Shown piece after piece: positions 35,440 through 45,520 of a stretch of 64,000 nt of DNA. A program made the position numbers and the translations under genes. Source of the stretch: Ochotona curzoniae (taxonomy: Eukaryota > Chordata > Mammalia > Lagomorpha > Ochotonidae); assembly GCF_017591425.1 (NCBI RefSeq), contig NW_024464918.1, forward strand, positions 30,486,001 through 30,550,000, read 5' to 3'. Positions within the stretch are counted from its first letter, which is position 1; the number at the start of each line of letters is the position of its first letter. Below the pieces are notes generated by a model that worked only from the letters and a program-made list of their open reading frames with translations, ran no database searches and was not told where the DNA came from.

Positions 35440-35800
35440 AGGGGTAGCAAAGTAGCATAGTATGCTGAATCCTCTGCCTTCAGTGCCAGCCTCCCACATG
35501 GGTGCCAGTTCAAGTCCCTGTTGCTCCACTTCCAATCCAGCTCCCTACTTAACAGCTTAGGAAAGCAGCTCAAGTCCTAGGCAGGGGCACCCACGTGGAA
35601 GACTAGGAAAAAGCTCCTGGCTCCTGGCTCCTGGCTCCTGGCTCCTGGCTCCTGGCTCTGGATCAGCTCCGCTCCTACTTATGTGAATATCTGGGGAGTG
35701 AACCCACAGAAAGAGTTCTTACCTTATGATTTCAGCCTGGCCCAATCTCTCTCTTCTTTTTCTTTTCCAACTCTGCCTTTCAAATAAAAATGTTTTTAAA
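35440..35800 (+). mobile_element. CSINE with expanded internal 7-bp repeat
   Basis: The head 'ggggtagcaaagtagcatag' is followed by 'cctcccacatgggtgccagt', 'ccaatccagctccctactta', 'ggggagtgaacccacagaaa' and 'tttcaaataaaaatgttttt'. The usual two 'ctcctgg' units have expanded to six (35614-35655). A segment reading 'ttcagcctggcccaatctc' downstream of the 'ggggagtgaac' motif is out of the usual order and suggests recombination with an older-type copy. Confidence 0.9.
35614..35655 (+). repeat. Perfect 7-bp tandem repeat, six units
   Basis: Six exact head-to-tail copies of 'ctcctgg' inside a CSINE, where the family usually has about two. Likely produced by replication slippage and probably length-variable. 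Confidence 0.97.
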
Positions 35801-37454
35801 ATATGAAAAAAAAATATATAGAACTATTAAAGCACATGGGCAAATTAGGCTTCTTCAGAGAATTTTGTTGTGATGATTACATGTAATCAAATTGAGATTG
35901 ATTCTACTTTTTATTTTTCAACATTAGTTTATTATGAAAGCTATGTAATTCACTGAAAAAGATGTACACATTCTTAATAAAAAAGCACAGCTGTAGCTTA
36001 GCTTTAGCAAAAAATAAATATTTCTCCAAAATTTTTTAATTTAAAATAGGACATCTTCATAATTGCAATCAATAAAACAATCTGGCCCACAAAAAGTAAG
36101 TTTGCCTATTTTAACCCCACAATAAGAAGGATACCTGTTAAAAGGGTTTTAGTGTAACTGAATCAAAATGACATGTGTTCCTGGGAAAGAACATAAATTT
36201 CCTGGAAATTCTTTCATTATAATGCTTGAGTCTTCTAGTATTTTTGTTAATATTAGAGTCTTCCTAAGGTTAATATGGAGCTAGAAATCACGTACCCAGG
36301 AGAGAGATTTGAGGGCCACCTGTCTCTTCACTGTCAATTTTGAAGTAAGAATTCTCTCCCTTCAATAGTCATTCTCCCCCAGCACACCGCTGCTATGTGC
36401 ATTTCAGTCTATTGGCTGGCGTGTGCTGCAGGCTGTCCTCCTTTGCTAGTCAGGAGAGATGGTTAAATAGAGTTGGAAAAGAGAATACTTTTAAATGAGA
36501 AAGAAAATTGATGGCTATTCCTTTCTTAATTCAAGGACTAAGGTAATAAAAACCATTAATCTTGTTCCCTCTCTCCCTTGTAAATAGGTATATGATTAAA
36601 TTAGGACTTTTTTTTTTTTGGTATTTGAAACCATCAGTAGAAAGTCAGCTATTTCTAACTATTTGTAATGTTGGAAGTAATGATAAAATGATGTGAAAGG
36701 TTAAATGAAACAGCATGAAAATGCTTCTAAACTATAAACTACCAGGCACAGGTTAGTCCACTGCAGTAAGCTTTTGTCCATTTAACAGATCTTAAGAGAA
36801 AGTTCCTTATAAAATACTATGACACCGTAGGGTCTGATTTTCTTGCTGTAAACTCCAGGTTGCTTGTTTTGGGTTGTAACAATTATAAAAGGAAACAGGG
36901 ACAGGATACTGGAATCCAGAGTATGTTATAGAACTGGTGACAAGGCCTTTGACATCACTACTGTCCTAGTAATAGGCGGAGCATTTGGCACTGACAATAG
37001 GAATTCAGCTACAGGACTGACTCATGTTATCCTTCAGTCTGCTTTACCAAATTAAATGAAGTATGGTGGTGTGTGCATAGGAAACAAAAGTGAGTTACAT
37101 TTTTTAGATTGGTATTTTGGTTATAAGCAAAGCACACAAAATTTCATGACAAAACTTTGGTATTTAATGCTATTTTCTTTGGTTGATTTTTAATCTGTTC
37201 TGATGAGCTCAAGAGTTTTAATGTTTCAACATGTTGAGCTTTCTGAACTGAAGCCAGGCATTTCCTGATCCTGATTGTTAAGGTTAACAGCAGTTTTTCT
37301 CAGAGCTGGTGATTTGAGACCCTGTGAGCACAAAGAAATCTGCTTTTTTGGGACCCTGTCATTTAAATACTAACAATGATCTATAAAGAATTTTCTATAA
37401 TGATCATCCTCTCAACATTTTATAGGTTTACAAAAATAAATTAAGATGACTAGA
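35801..37454. other. AT-rich unique sequence, no gene
   Basis: Very AT-rich, with few frames over 60 codons. No repeat family is recognised except that the last part may be decayed L1. Not coding. Confidence 0.45.
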
Positions 37455-37780
37455 ATTTAAAAAGGAAGAAAATTCTGACTTGCCACAATACAGAAGAGCC
37501 CTGGGGATGTTATGTTAAGGGAAATGATCCAGTCACAAATATGACAAATACTGAATGATCCCATCTGTCCATGGTGCTTGGGAACTGTCAACATTATAGA
37601 GAGATAAAGTGAATCAGTGGGTGCCAGGGACCTGGGGAGGAAATGTGGGGAGTAGCTCTTTACTATTGCACAGTTTCAATTTTTCCAGATGAAACTAGGC
37701 ATATAGGTGGGTGGGAGAGATGATAGCACAACATGACAGAGGTGTTTAACACCACTTGAGTTGTACACCTGAAAACAAAA
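37455..37780 (+). mobile_element. Ancient L1 (L1M) 3' UTR fragment
   Basis: 'aaaaggaagaaaattctgac', 'gttatgttaagggaaatgat', 'ccagtcacaaatatgacaaa', 'tactgaatgatcccatctg', 'gtgggtgccagggacctggg' and 'cacttgagttgtacacctg' occur in the order of the L1M 3' UTR. Old and non-coding. Confidence 0.85.
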
Positions 37781-37802
37781 AGAAAGAGTGGAGGGCATTT
37801 AA

Positions 37803-38018
37803 TGCAGCCATTGAGGCGCTGCTTGGGATTCCCCCATCCTGTGTCCAGGTGCCCAGGATGGAGTACCAGCCCTGCACCTGGTCCCATCTCCCTACTGATG
37901 CCCACCCGGGACTCCTACCACCACCATGGCAGAATGAGCTAGAGTTCCTGGCCCTGAGGCCCATGAAGAGTGAACCAGGGTGTGGGAAAGTACTCACAAG
38001 CACTCACTGTCTGTCTGG
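37803..38018 (+). mobile_element. Divergent older-type CSINE fragment
   Basis: 'gaggcgctgcttgggattcc', 'catcctgtgtccaggtgccc', 'catggcagaatgagctagag', 'ttcctggccctgaggccc' and 'aagagtgaaccaggg' follow the older CSINE subfamily plan with 3' truncation. It lies directly before the next CSINE in the same orientation. Confidence 0.6.
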
Positions 38019-38019
38019 C

Positions 38020-38336
38020 CCGAGAGCTGAATGGCTAAAACTTCACCTTGAAATATCCGAGATCTCATATTTGTGCCAGTTTGGGTCCCAGCTGCTATAC
38101 TTCCAATCCAGCTCTTGGCTTATGGCCTGGGAAAGCAGCAGCAGAGGACGGCCCAAAGCTTTGGGACTCTGCACCAGTGTGGGAGACCTGGAGGAGGCTC
38201 CTGGCTCCAGCTCAGCTCAGCTCTAATCATTGCAGCCATTTGGGTGAGTGAACCAGCAGATGGAAGATCTTTGTCTTTGTCTCTCTTCTTCTCCCTAAAT
38301 CTGATCTGCCTTTCTAACAAAAATAAATAAATCTTA
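38020..38336 (+). mobile_element. CSINE, full length
   Basis: A decayed head ('gctgaatggctaaaacttc') is followed by 'tttgggtcccagctgctata', 'ccaatccagctcttggctta', 'cagcagcagaggacggccc', 'gtgaaccagcagatggaag' and a tail 'aaaaataaataaatcttaaa'. Confidence 0.92.
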
Positions 38337-40097
38337 AAGAGAATTTGTTTTAAAAATTAAGTTGTAAAGATGATAGATTTTATGTATATTTTATCATAAT
38401 AAGTTAAAAATACTAATTTGGGTTACTTTATTTAATACCATTCCAATTCTAGTTTTTTATGCATTCAAAAAAAAAAAAACAGATTGTCTCTGGTGTTAGA
38501 ATTCAAAAGGTTAAACCCAAGATCAAACAGCAAACTATTCAGAGTTTGTTTATGAGGAATTCATTGAGCAGCTGCCATAGATGATACAGTTTAGAAATAT
38601 TAGGAAATACAAAGCACTGTCTTCATAAACGCCTCTAGAACTTCCTCCAGTTCCTTACCTATCAAAAAATAAACACCACTGGAATTTTAATAAAGGGTGA
38701 ACTCAGACATGAAGGGTTCAGGTGTTTCCAGCATCTCGTTGAGGTCTGAGTGATCAGGTTTTCTTCCAGACTTTGCTCCATGGATACCAAGTCCGCATGA
38801 AGTTTCAAGCTCCTGAGTCACAGACTCAAGGCCAAGTTCACCTTGCCTAGCAACAGAACAGGATTCTGCCAAAGAACAAACACAACCTGATGCTCAGGAA
38901 AGCACACCTGGAAATGCGACTAGGGGATTGGTCAATAACCAGGATGACGTGATTCTTCTAAGAAATGAGCTCCCGAAGACAAAAGGTACCATGCTTTGAC
39001 TGAACGTTCAAACTTGGATTGCTTTAAATCTCATCACTGTTGTGTTGTCTAAAAATGTAGCTTTTATGGTCTTAACCCTCCCACACAGGGCATCACCTCC
39101 CAAGATGGCATCCCTAGCTCAGTAATGGGAGTGGGGAACTGAGAGGAGCTATCACAGGCAGGTCTCCCCTGCCAGGAGGTGTGGGAGTGGAGCAGTGGGT
39201 TCATTCATTCAGGATTTGGGAGGAGCCAGAGAACAGAAAGACAAGGATTAGGCCACGATGACCTACTTTTCACACCAGCCATTTTCACAGCCACAGAGGA
39301 CTAAGAGCCCTACACAGCAGAATGCATTAGGACAAAGAGGGCGCAATGTGAATTTTGCTTCAGAGAGAGCCACTGGAAGCTTAAAAAAAATACCCCAAAA
39401 TACAATGGCCTCTTGTTTAATTATAGTAATTATTCATCAGACTCCAGATGTTAGAAGAGAGGGGGAAAAAGAAAACGTTATCTTTTTATGATTAGACACA
39501 TGAATCCTTTCAAATATGTGTGTCACTGAAATGGAATGTATCTAATCATCAACTTGCAGCTGAGAGAGTGCAGAGTAAATAGCTGAAGGCAATCACATGC
39601 TTATGAAAGGAATTTGTTTCCAAAGGGAGAGAGAAACACCTTCCATTTGGAAGAAATCAGATGGAGCATTCCAGCAGCACCCAGAATGGTTTTCTAGTAT
39701 TTGATCAAATTCTATCCAAAAAAGTATCAATGGCCATGGACATTGTATGAGGCTGCTGCATTTTTTTTTTCCCACAAGATTATTGAGGAGCCCTGGGGAA
39801 ATTCAGGATGCCCCAAAGTTAGACCTCATTCAGTGTGGGGCGAAGACAAGATGGCCTCGCAGAAGACGAAGGTAGAAAGTCCTGCCTGGACTTTCTGGGT
39901 CTACAAAGTTACAGAGAAGACAACAAGCTTCCCTCTGTGCTAAAACTGGACAAGAATATGGGGTGAGAAGTAGGCAGCCTCCAAGAAGCTCTGCAAGTGA
40001 CTTACTTCCTGATGTTCATTCACGCCCGTAAGCAGCCACCTTCTGCTTCCAATAGGGTTAACTATGGAGCCAATAGAATATTGTAGAAATGACAGTG
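38337..40097. other. No gene or repeat recognised
   Basis: Unique-looking sequence with an A-run near 38468-38479. The frames (at most 80 codons) are unmatched. Confidence 0.45.
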
Positions 40098-40350
40098 TAG
40101 ACTAGTGTTGTGGCACAGCAAGTAAAACCACCACCTGCAATGCTGGAGATCGCATATGGGTGCTGGATCTACACCCAACTGGTCCGCTTCCAATCCAGCT
40201 CCTTGGTAATGTGCCTAGGAAAGCAGTGGCAGATGACCCAAGTGCTTGGGCCCTGGGACCCACGTGGGAGATATGGAAGAAGCTCCAGACACAAGCCAGC
40301 CCTGGCTGCTGGGGCCAACTGGTAACTAAACCTGTAGATGAAAGAGCCAT
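40098..40350 (+). mobile_element. CSINE, 3'-shortened
   Basis: 'agtgttgtggcacagcaagt', 'gatcgcatatgggtgctgga', 'ccaatccagctccttggtaa', 'agcagtggcagatgacccaa' and 'acccacgtgggagatatgg' are clear. The end is compressed and there is no recognisable A-rich tail. Confidence 0.87.
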
Positions 40351-40779
40351 TATTGAATTAAATGTCTACAATTTTAGGTTAATACGTTCCATAGCAATAG
40401 ACAACTATCATATAACATGATCTTCTACCACCTGCCTGATCTCCCACTACCTAGCTGAATCCTTTTATCTTGAGATGTTTCCACGAACTAAGTCACACAT
40501 GTCTTGTGAATGTGTGTTGGGGGAATCCATCTCTGTTGTGTCTGTCCCTTGGTACAGAATGCAGCTCAATCATGTCACAGTCCATCACATTTACCCATTT
40601 TATGGACTCACATTAGAATACAGACTTCAAGAGCAGCTTCTAGCCATTGTTGAAGAAGAAATAAAACAACAGCATCACAAATGACTGACCTTTGGATCAA
40701 AGCTATATTCAATGTAATCAGCCAAACAGAGGCAAGACCCAGAGACCCAGATTTCATACTCAAAGAACTTAAGCAGAAA
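40351..40779. other. No gene or repeat recognised
   Basis: Unique-looking spacer of about 430 bp between two CSINEs. Nothing recognisable. Confidence 0.4.
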
Positions 40780-41010
40780 CTCAGCAGCTGAGAGATCACT
40801 TGGGACACCCCATTTGGGAGCGTGTGGTCTGAACCCTGACTCTGTTTCCCATCCAGCTTCCTGCTGCTGCAGTCCCGAGAGGCTGTGGGTGATGACTCAA
40901 GAGGCCTGCCATCTGTATACACGGAGACTCAGGCTGTGTTCCAGGCTCCTGGCTTTTGCCTGGCCCAGCCTTGACTGTGCTGAGCCAAGTGAGTTACAAA
41001 TGAGAAGTTT
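40780..41010 (+). mobile_element. Degenerate older-type CSINE
   Basis: 'cttgggacaccccatttggg', 'ttcccatccagcttcctgct', 'gtgggtgatgactcaagagg' and 'ttttgcctggcccagccttg' follow the older CSINE plan. The head and tail are lost or decayed. Confidence 0.7.
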
Positions 41011-41809
41011 AGTTCACTAATAGGCAGGACTTGAAACAGGTCCAAGAAGACCTGAGGAATCAGCAGGAACCCACACAGCCTGAGACCACCCAAAGAAGGA
41101 AACACCAGCAAGAGACCTGGTAACAGATGGACGACCCTAAGGCCCGGGCCAGGGGTCTACGCTGAATTGTGTGAGCAGCAAAGTGGAATGAACACACAGT
41201 GAGTAGTCCATCAGAAGCTTGCTTCAGGAAAATAACTGAATATACAGAGAACAAATTAGAAAAGACAGGTGGGGCAGCTGGCAGGCTGTGCTGCTGGTGC
41301 AGTGGGCAGAATTAGGGAGAGGGAGGTAGGAAAAATGGCAATCACCTCGGGCTGCCACTGAGGCGGTGGCAAGCGGAAGTCAGGGAGGCTGAAGCTACCT
41401 TGGCCTTGGTGGTGGGCAGAGACCCGGGTGCTCCTGAAATGCTCACACAGTAACACTGAGTGCTCACCCGGGTGGCCTCAGACTGCCTCCGAGGTGGCAG
41501 TGGGCAGGCGCCAGAGCCAGCAGCCCAGGTGCCAATGGCACTGGGTGAAGCCCTAGGGCTGCCTGGCAGCATGCTCTGGAGACTTAAGGGTGTGAGCTTA
41601 CAGGGGCTGGTGTGGATGGCATAGGAGACTATGAGCCTGAGGGTTCATGTCCAGGTGGTGAGAAATGCCTTCTGAGAGATCTCCATGGTGAGGTCACTGT
41701 ACTTGCAGGGCTAGATCACAGAACCCAGCAGTGAAAGTCACAACAGGGAACAACTAACATGAGGCTAGCACAGGACACTAACCAGCACTGCAGTGAATCA
41801 GGTCTAGGG

Positions 41810-42678
41810 GCAGAATGCAGCATGTGGGCTCATCCACGTAGAACTGCCTTCCCTACTAGCATATGTAAGATCTGTGGCTGGGAACGGGCCTGGTCGGGGA
41901 CCTAAGGGGATGCCCTGGCTGGGACAGCGTTCCCACTGGTGAATGCAAGAGCTGGAACAGGGGCAGCGATCTGAGCTAGACATGACTGTGATCTCCCTTG
42001 GCATGGGTGTGGACTGGGTCTGAAGCATACCTGACTGAGGTAGACTCTGACATCCACTGGTACTCATAAAAGCCAGGGTGGAAGTAAAATGGGCTGGACT
42101 CTGCCCCCATTGAAACACATGAGAGCTGTGCCTGGGAGCGGACCAGGCATGGTTTGGCTGCAACACCCAATGGTAATATGGGTCAGTTGGGCAAGACCAC
42201 CGTTCCTGCAAGAATTAGAGATAGACAAAGTCAACCTGGGCAAAGGATCTACTGACATGTACAAGATCTGTCCCTGGGAGGAGATCCGATAGAGGAGCTT
42301 GGGGAACTCCTTTGTCAGGATGCAGCCCCTGCAGCTGAGTGCAAGAACCAAGGCAAGGAGCTGCCCAAAGCAGGCCAGATTACAGTACCTGCTGGCATAC
42401 ATGTGGGTCAGATCTGGGGGCAGAGCAGGCTGGGCCAGTTCATAACACCCACTGGCAGATTTGCTAACCAGGATGGCATGCAGAAGGGGCTGGGTCAGGC
42501 TGCAACACCAGCCAGTTCACACTGAGGCCAGACTGAGGGCTGGTTGGGTTGAACTAGGCTGTGGCATCTACCATCATGAGCTAGAACTGGGGGCAGGCTG
42601 GACTGAGCCAAGCTGATGTGCCCACTGGTGGATGTCAAGGGAGGTGAGCCATGTCAGTCTCGTGGGTGCCAGGTTTGT
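41810..42678 (+). repeat. Degenerate tandem array, about 60-120 bp units
   Basis: Irregular units recur with the motifs 'cccactggt' or similar, then 'gagctggg' or 'gatctg', then 'ctgggtcaggctg'. Clear instances of the first motif start near 41932, 42051, 42155, 42447 and 42617. Units differ in length and are strongly diverged, so the array amplified long ago, probably within the parent element. Confidence 0.65.
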
Positions 42679-43014
42679 GAGCCCTGGGGGTAGAGGTTTA
42701 GTGGGGCCTAGGTCGCCTGACCCAAATTCTAGGGCCTGCCTGAGGTGGGTGCTAGGTCCATGAGCCCTGGGGTCAGGGAGTCCAATGGAGCCCAAGTCAC
42801 CTAGTCCAGGTCCTCAGGCCTACCTGCTCAGTGCTGGATCCATGAATCCCTGGGGCAGAGGGTCCAGGAGGACCCGGGTTGGGCCTAGGGGTCACCTGGC
42901 TGGGGTCCTCAGGTCTACCTACATGGTGGGTGACAGATTAGTGAGCCCAAGGGGTTGGGTTTCAGCAGAGCCTGGTTCGCCAGGCCCTGGTCGCTTGGCT
43001 CTGGTTCTTGAGCA
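42679..43014 (+). repeat. Four tandem units of about 82-99 bp
   Basis: Units start at 42679, 42762, 42844 and 42943 with 'gagccctgggg' or a close variant. Each then carries 'ggggcctaggtcgcctg'-like text followed by 'aggtcctcaggcctacctg' in the better copies. Unit lengths are 83, 82, 99 and at least 70 bp. A distinct second array abutting the first. Confidence 0.8.
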
Positions 43015-43563
43015 TACCCATGAGAACTAGTCCTCTTCAGTATAAACAATGGAGCAGTGAACGGCTGGCCCAGAGGCACATTGAGGATACGGCAGCCCAT
43101 TGTTGCCTGCACATGACATCTGGTACCATAGCATAGGAAGGAGAACATAACAAATTGTACAATTACCCCAACTAAAGGGTGGCAGCAAATATCAGGATGA
43201 ATGGAGACTCTAAGGGCAACTGTGTCAGCCAATTGACACTGGAAGGGTTTTCTCATCCATGGATTTGCGAGACCGACAGTATCTCAAAACTAACACAACC
43301 ACCTGGACAGAACCCTTGGAGAATACGCAACATCGGGACTATGGGTTTTCAGGCGGCTGCTCCCCACTCCTGGCTACTGGGATGGGTGGGAGGCTCCATA
43401 TGGCTTCTCCCCTTATCATCCCCCTTCCCCCCAGAAACAGGAAGAAAAAATAAAAAATTCAGAAAAAAATGATCACACTTTTCCCTAGCCCGAGATCCTT
43501 TCCACCCTGATCAACTTTGTAAACATCGTCCAAAATCAAATAAATTATTAAAAAGAAAACAAA

Positions 43564-44428
43564 GCCTGAGTGTATAGGAGGTGTGGAAATCATGGGGTCT
43601 CCAGATTTTGTCCCTAAGAAATGTAGCTGAGGCAGCAAAAGATAGGAGAGGCCGGACCAGACAAAGCCAACACAGGTGTCTAGACAGAAGCAGCAAGGCT
43701 GCTGAGAGGCAGGAGCAGGGAAATGCGAATTCAAATGCAATATATGTTGGAATCTGTAGTCAGCTACTATATCACTTTCATACTGCAGGTGGGTGCCTTT
43801 TGCAAGTACAAACACTTTGATTTGCATTGCAAACTGTCAGCTGGACTTGCAAATAAAGGGGGAAAAACATCCCTTATACCAATGCAAATGTCCTTCCCAT
43901 CCTAGGTAGAAAGATTGAAAAACACCAAATTAGGGATGACCAAAAAAAATAATAATAAAAAAAATTTAAAAACTTTGCTTTTTAAAACAATTTTTTGGCA
44001 AATGAGCTTTTTAAACAAATCAAACTGACTTTACTGTTATCTTGCAGATTGCATTTAACAATTCTGTCTTTTCTTTATTTTTTAGGAAAGGGTGAAAAAA
44101 TACCATGACTTGATCTGTTTTCCTAACCTCCACCTTTCAAGCAGCACAACCAGGGAAAAATCAAAGCTGATCTATTCCCTGGCAATCAGCTAATTGTGTG
44201 AAGTGCCATGCACCATTTGATTTAAACGCACCACTTCTTCCTAACTTGCTCTATGTGCTTAGCTTGAAAATTATATTTCTCTTCCAACATGCAAATGCCA
44301 AAGCTTTAATGAAAAGTAAGGGTTTTCACCCAGATTTTTAAATTAGGTCACAGAGTTTTGCATTTATCTGTGTACATATGAGAAATAAATGTCTACTACC
44401 TGAGAGTTCCATTACAAATTAGAACTGA
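43564..44428. other. No gene; AT-rich unique sequence
   Basis: Unique-looking, increasingly AT-rich towards 44.4 kb, with an A-rich patch near 43943-43970. No repeat family is recognised. Confidence 0.4.
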
Positions 44429-44486
44429 CACTGGAATTGGCACTGTGGCATAGCAAGTGAAGCCACTGCTCATCACACTAGTGTAT
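44429..44486 (+). mobile_element. CSINE head fragment
   Basis: Only the tRNA-like start remains ('ctggaattggcactgtggca', 'tagcaagtgaagccactgct'). It stops abruptly at the start of an old L1 fragment, so the rest was deleted. Confidence 0.7.
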
Positions 44487-44487
44487 C

Positions 44488-44750
44488 TACCAAAATAAAA
44501 TGTAATATATGCTATATACACATATGCAACAGAATATCATTCAACCTTAATAAAGGAGGTAATCTTACTATTTATAACAACACGGAGGAACTAAAGAACA
44601 TTATGTGAAATAAAGTAAGGCAGACATCCACAATTACTGCGTAATTTCACCTAAATGTAGAATCCTTTAAAAATACGAACAGGGAAGACAGTGGGCAGCT
44701 GTGGGGAAGGGGAAGAGAGTGGTCACAGGGTACAAGCACTCAGTCACGGC
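44488..44750 (+). mobile_element. Ancient L1 (L1M/L1MA-like) 3' UTR fragment
   Basis: 'acagaatatcattcaacctt', 'acaacacggaggaactaaag', 'aacattatgtgaaataaagt', 'aatttcacctaaatgtagaa' and 'agagtggtcacagggtacaa' occur in the order of L1 3'-UTR text. Non-coding fossil. Confidence 0.82.
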
Positions 44751-44973
44751 CATTTGGGAGATCTGATGTGTAGTTGGCTCAGTATCTGAGTGGTAGTACA
44801 CAGGTGGGATGGGATGGGTAGGCAGCAAGGTCAGTCTGCTGAGCTGAAAGTCACATGGCCCCAGCTTATTCCGTCTTCCTACATGTCAACGAAATTGTTC
44901 TGTTTTCCAGATATATCTGCTTCATCTGGGGCAGAGGGAAGGTTGTCATGAGCTCCATGTGGAACTTGTGGAG

Positions 44974-45292
44974 GGGGCCAGCCCTGTGGCATAGTCAACT
45001 AAGCTTCCACCTGCACCTCTGGCATCCCATACGGACACTGGTTTTTGTCCTGGCTGTTTTACTTTTGATCCAGCTCCCTACTTATTTATGGCCTGGGAAA
45101 ACAGAGGAGGGTGGTCCAAGTCCTTGGTCCTTGCACCCACAGGTGAGACCCAGAAGCAGCTCCTGGTTTGGGATCAGCCCAGCTCTGGTCATTGCAGTTA
45201 CTTGCGAAATGAACCAGCAGATGGAAGATGTTTTTCTCTCCATGTCTCTCCTTGCTGTACATTTGTTTTTCAAATAAAAAATATATATATAT
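44974..45292 (+). mobile_element. CSINE, full length
   Basis: The head 'gggggccagccctgtggcat' is followed by 'ctggcatcccatacggacac', 'tgatccagctccctacttat', 'cagcagatggaagatgtttt' and 'caaataaaaaatatatatat'. The tail has become an AT microsatellite. Confidence 0.92.
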
Positions 45293-45450
45293 TCTTTTTT
45301 AAAAAAGAATTAATGGGGTATCATGACTATATAATTCAAATCTATTTCCCAAATGACTGCATGCCTGGAGAGACCAGCTCCAACTTCATGAAAAAAGACC
45401 AACTCATGGGGGTGAGGAGTTCTCTCCCTCTCTCACTTGCACATGCCATG

Positions 45451-45520
45451 CTGTAGGTGCTGCCGGGAGTCCTCTGTAGGTGCTCTGTAGGTCCTCTGTA
45501 GGTGCTGCCGGGAGTCCTCT
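45451..45520 (+). repeat. Direct duplication of 25 bp at 45-bp spacing
   Basis: The 25-bp block at 45451-45475 ('ctgtaggtgctgccgggagt' plus 'cctct') recurs exactly at 45496-45520. The segment between is made of shorter 'ctctgtaggt' units, so the whole is a small two-level tandem array. Overlapping frames here are chance products. Confidence 0.93.

Larger units (their letters stand above)
41255..43563 (+). mobile_element. Composite lagomorph retroelement, probably a LINE 3' region
   Basis: About 2.3 kb with no coding capacity. The 5' part (to about 41800) is GC-rich; the middle (about 41810-43014) is a degenerate tandem array; then a unique piece; then an AC/T-rich segment, 'caggaagaaaaaataaaaaa' and a terminal 'aaatcaaataaattattaaa' A-rich end. 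Such a 3' end is typical of L1-type insertion on the plus strand. I think it is the 3' UTR of a lagomorph LINE, but I do not see ORF2 attached and the 5' limit is uncertain. Confidence 0.55.

Noticed and set aside
35022..35800. Two opposite-facing CSINEs as terminal inverted repeats of a larger element
   Set aside because: They differ in subfamily and decay, and each has its own head and tail. Independent insertions explain them.
41010..41123. Gln/Glu-rich 36-codon frame just before the composite repeat, as a LINE protein remnant
   Set aside because: Too short, and the charged composition is not diagnostic. No ordered similarity to L1 ORF1 or ORF2 could be shown.
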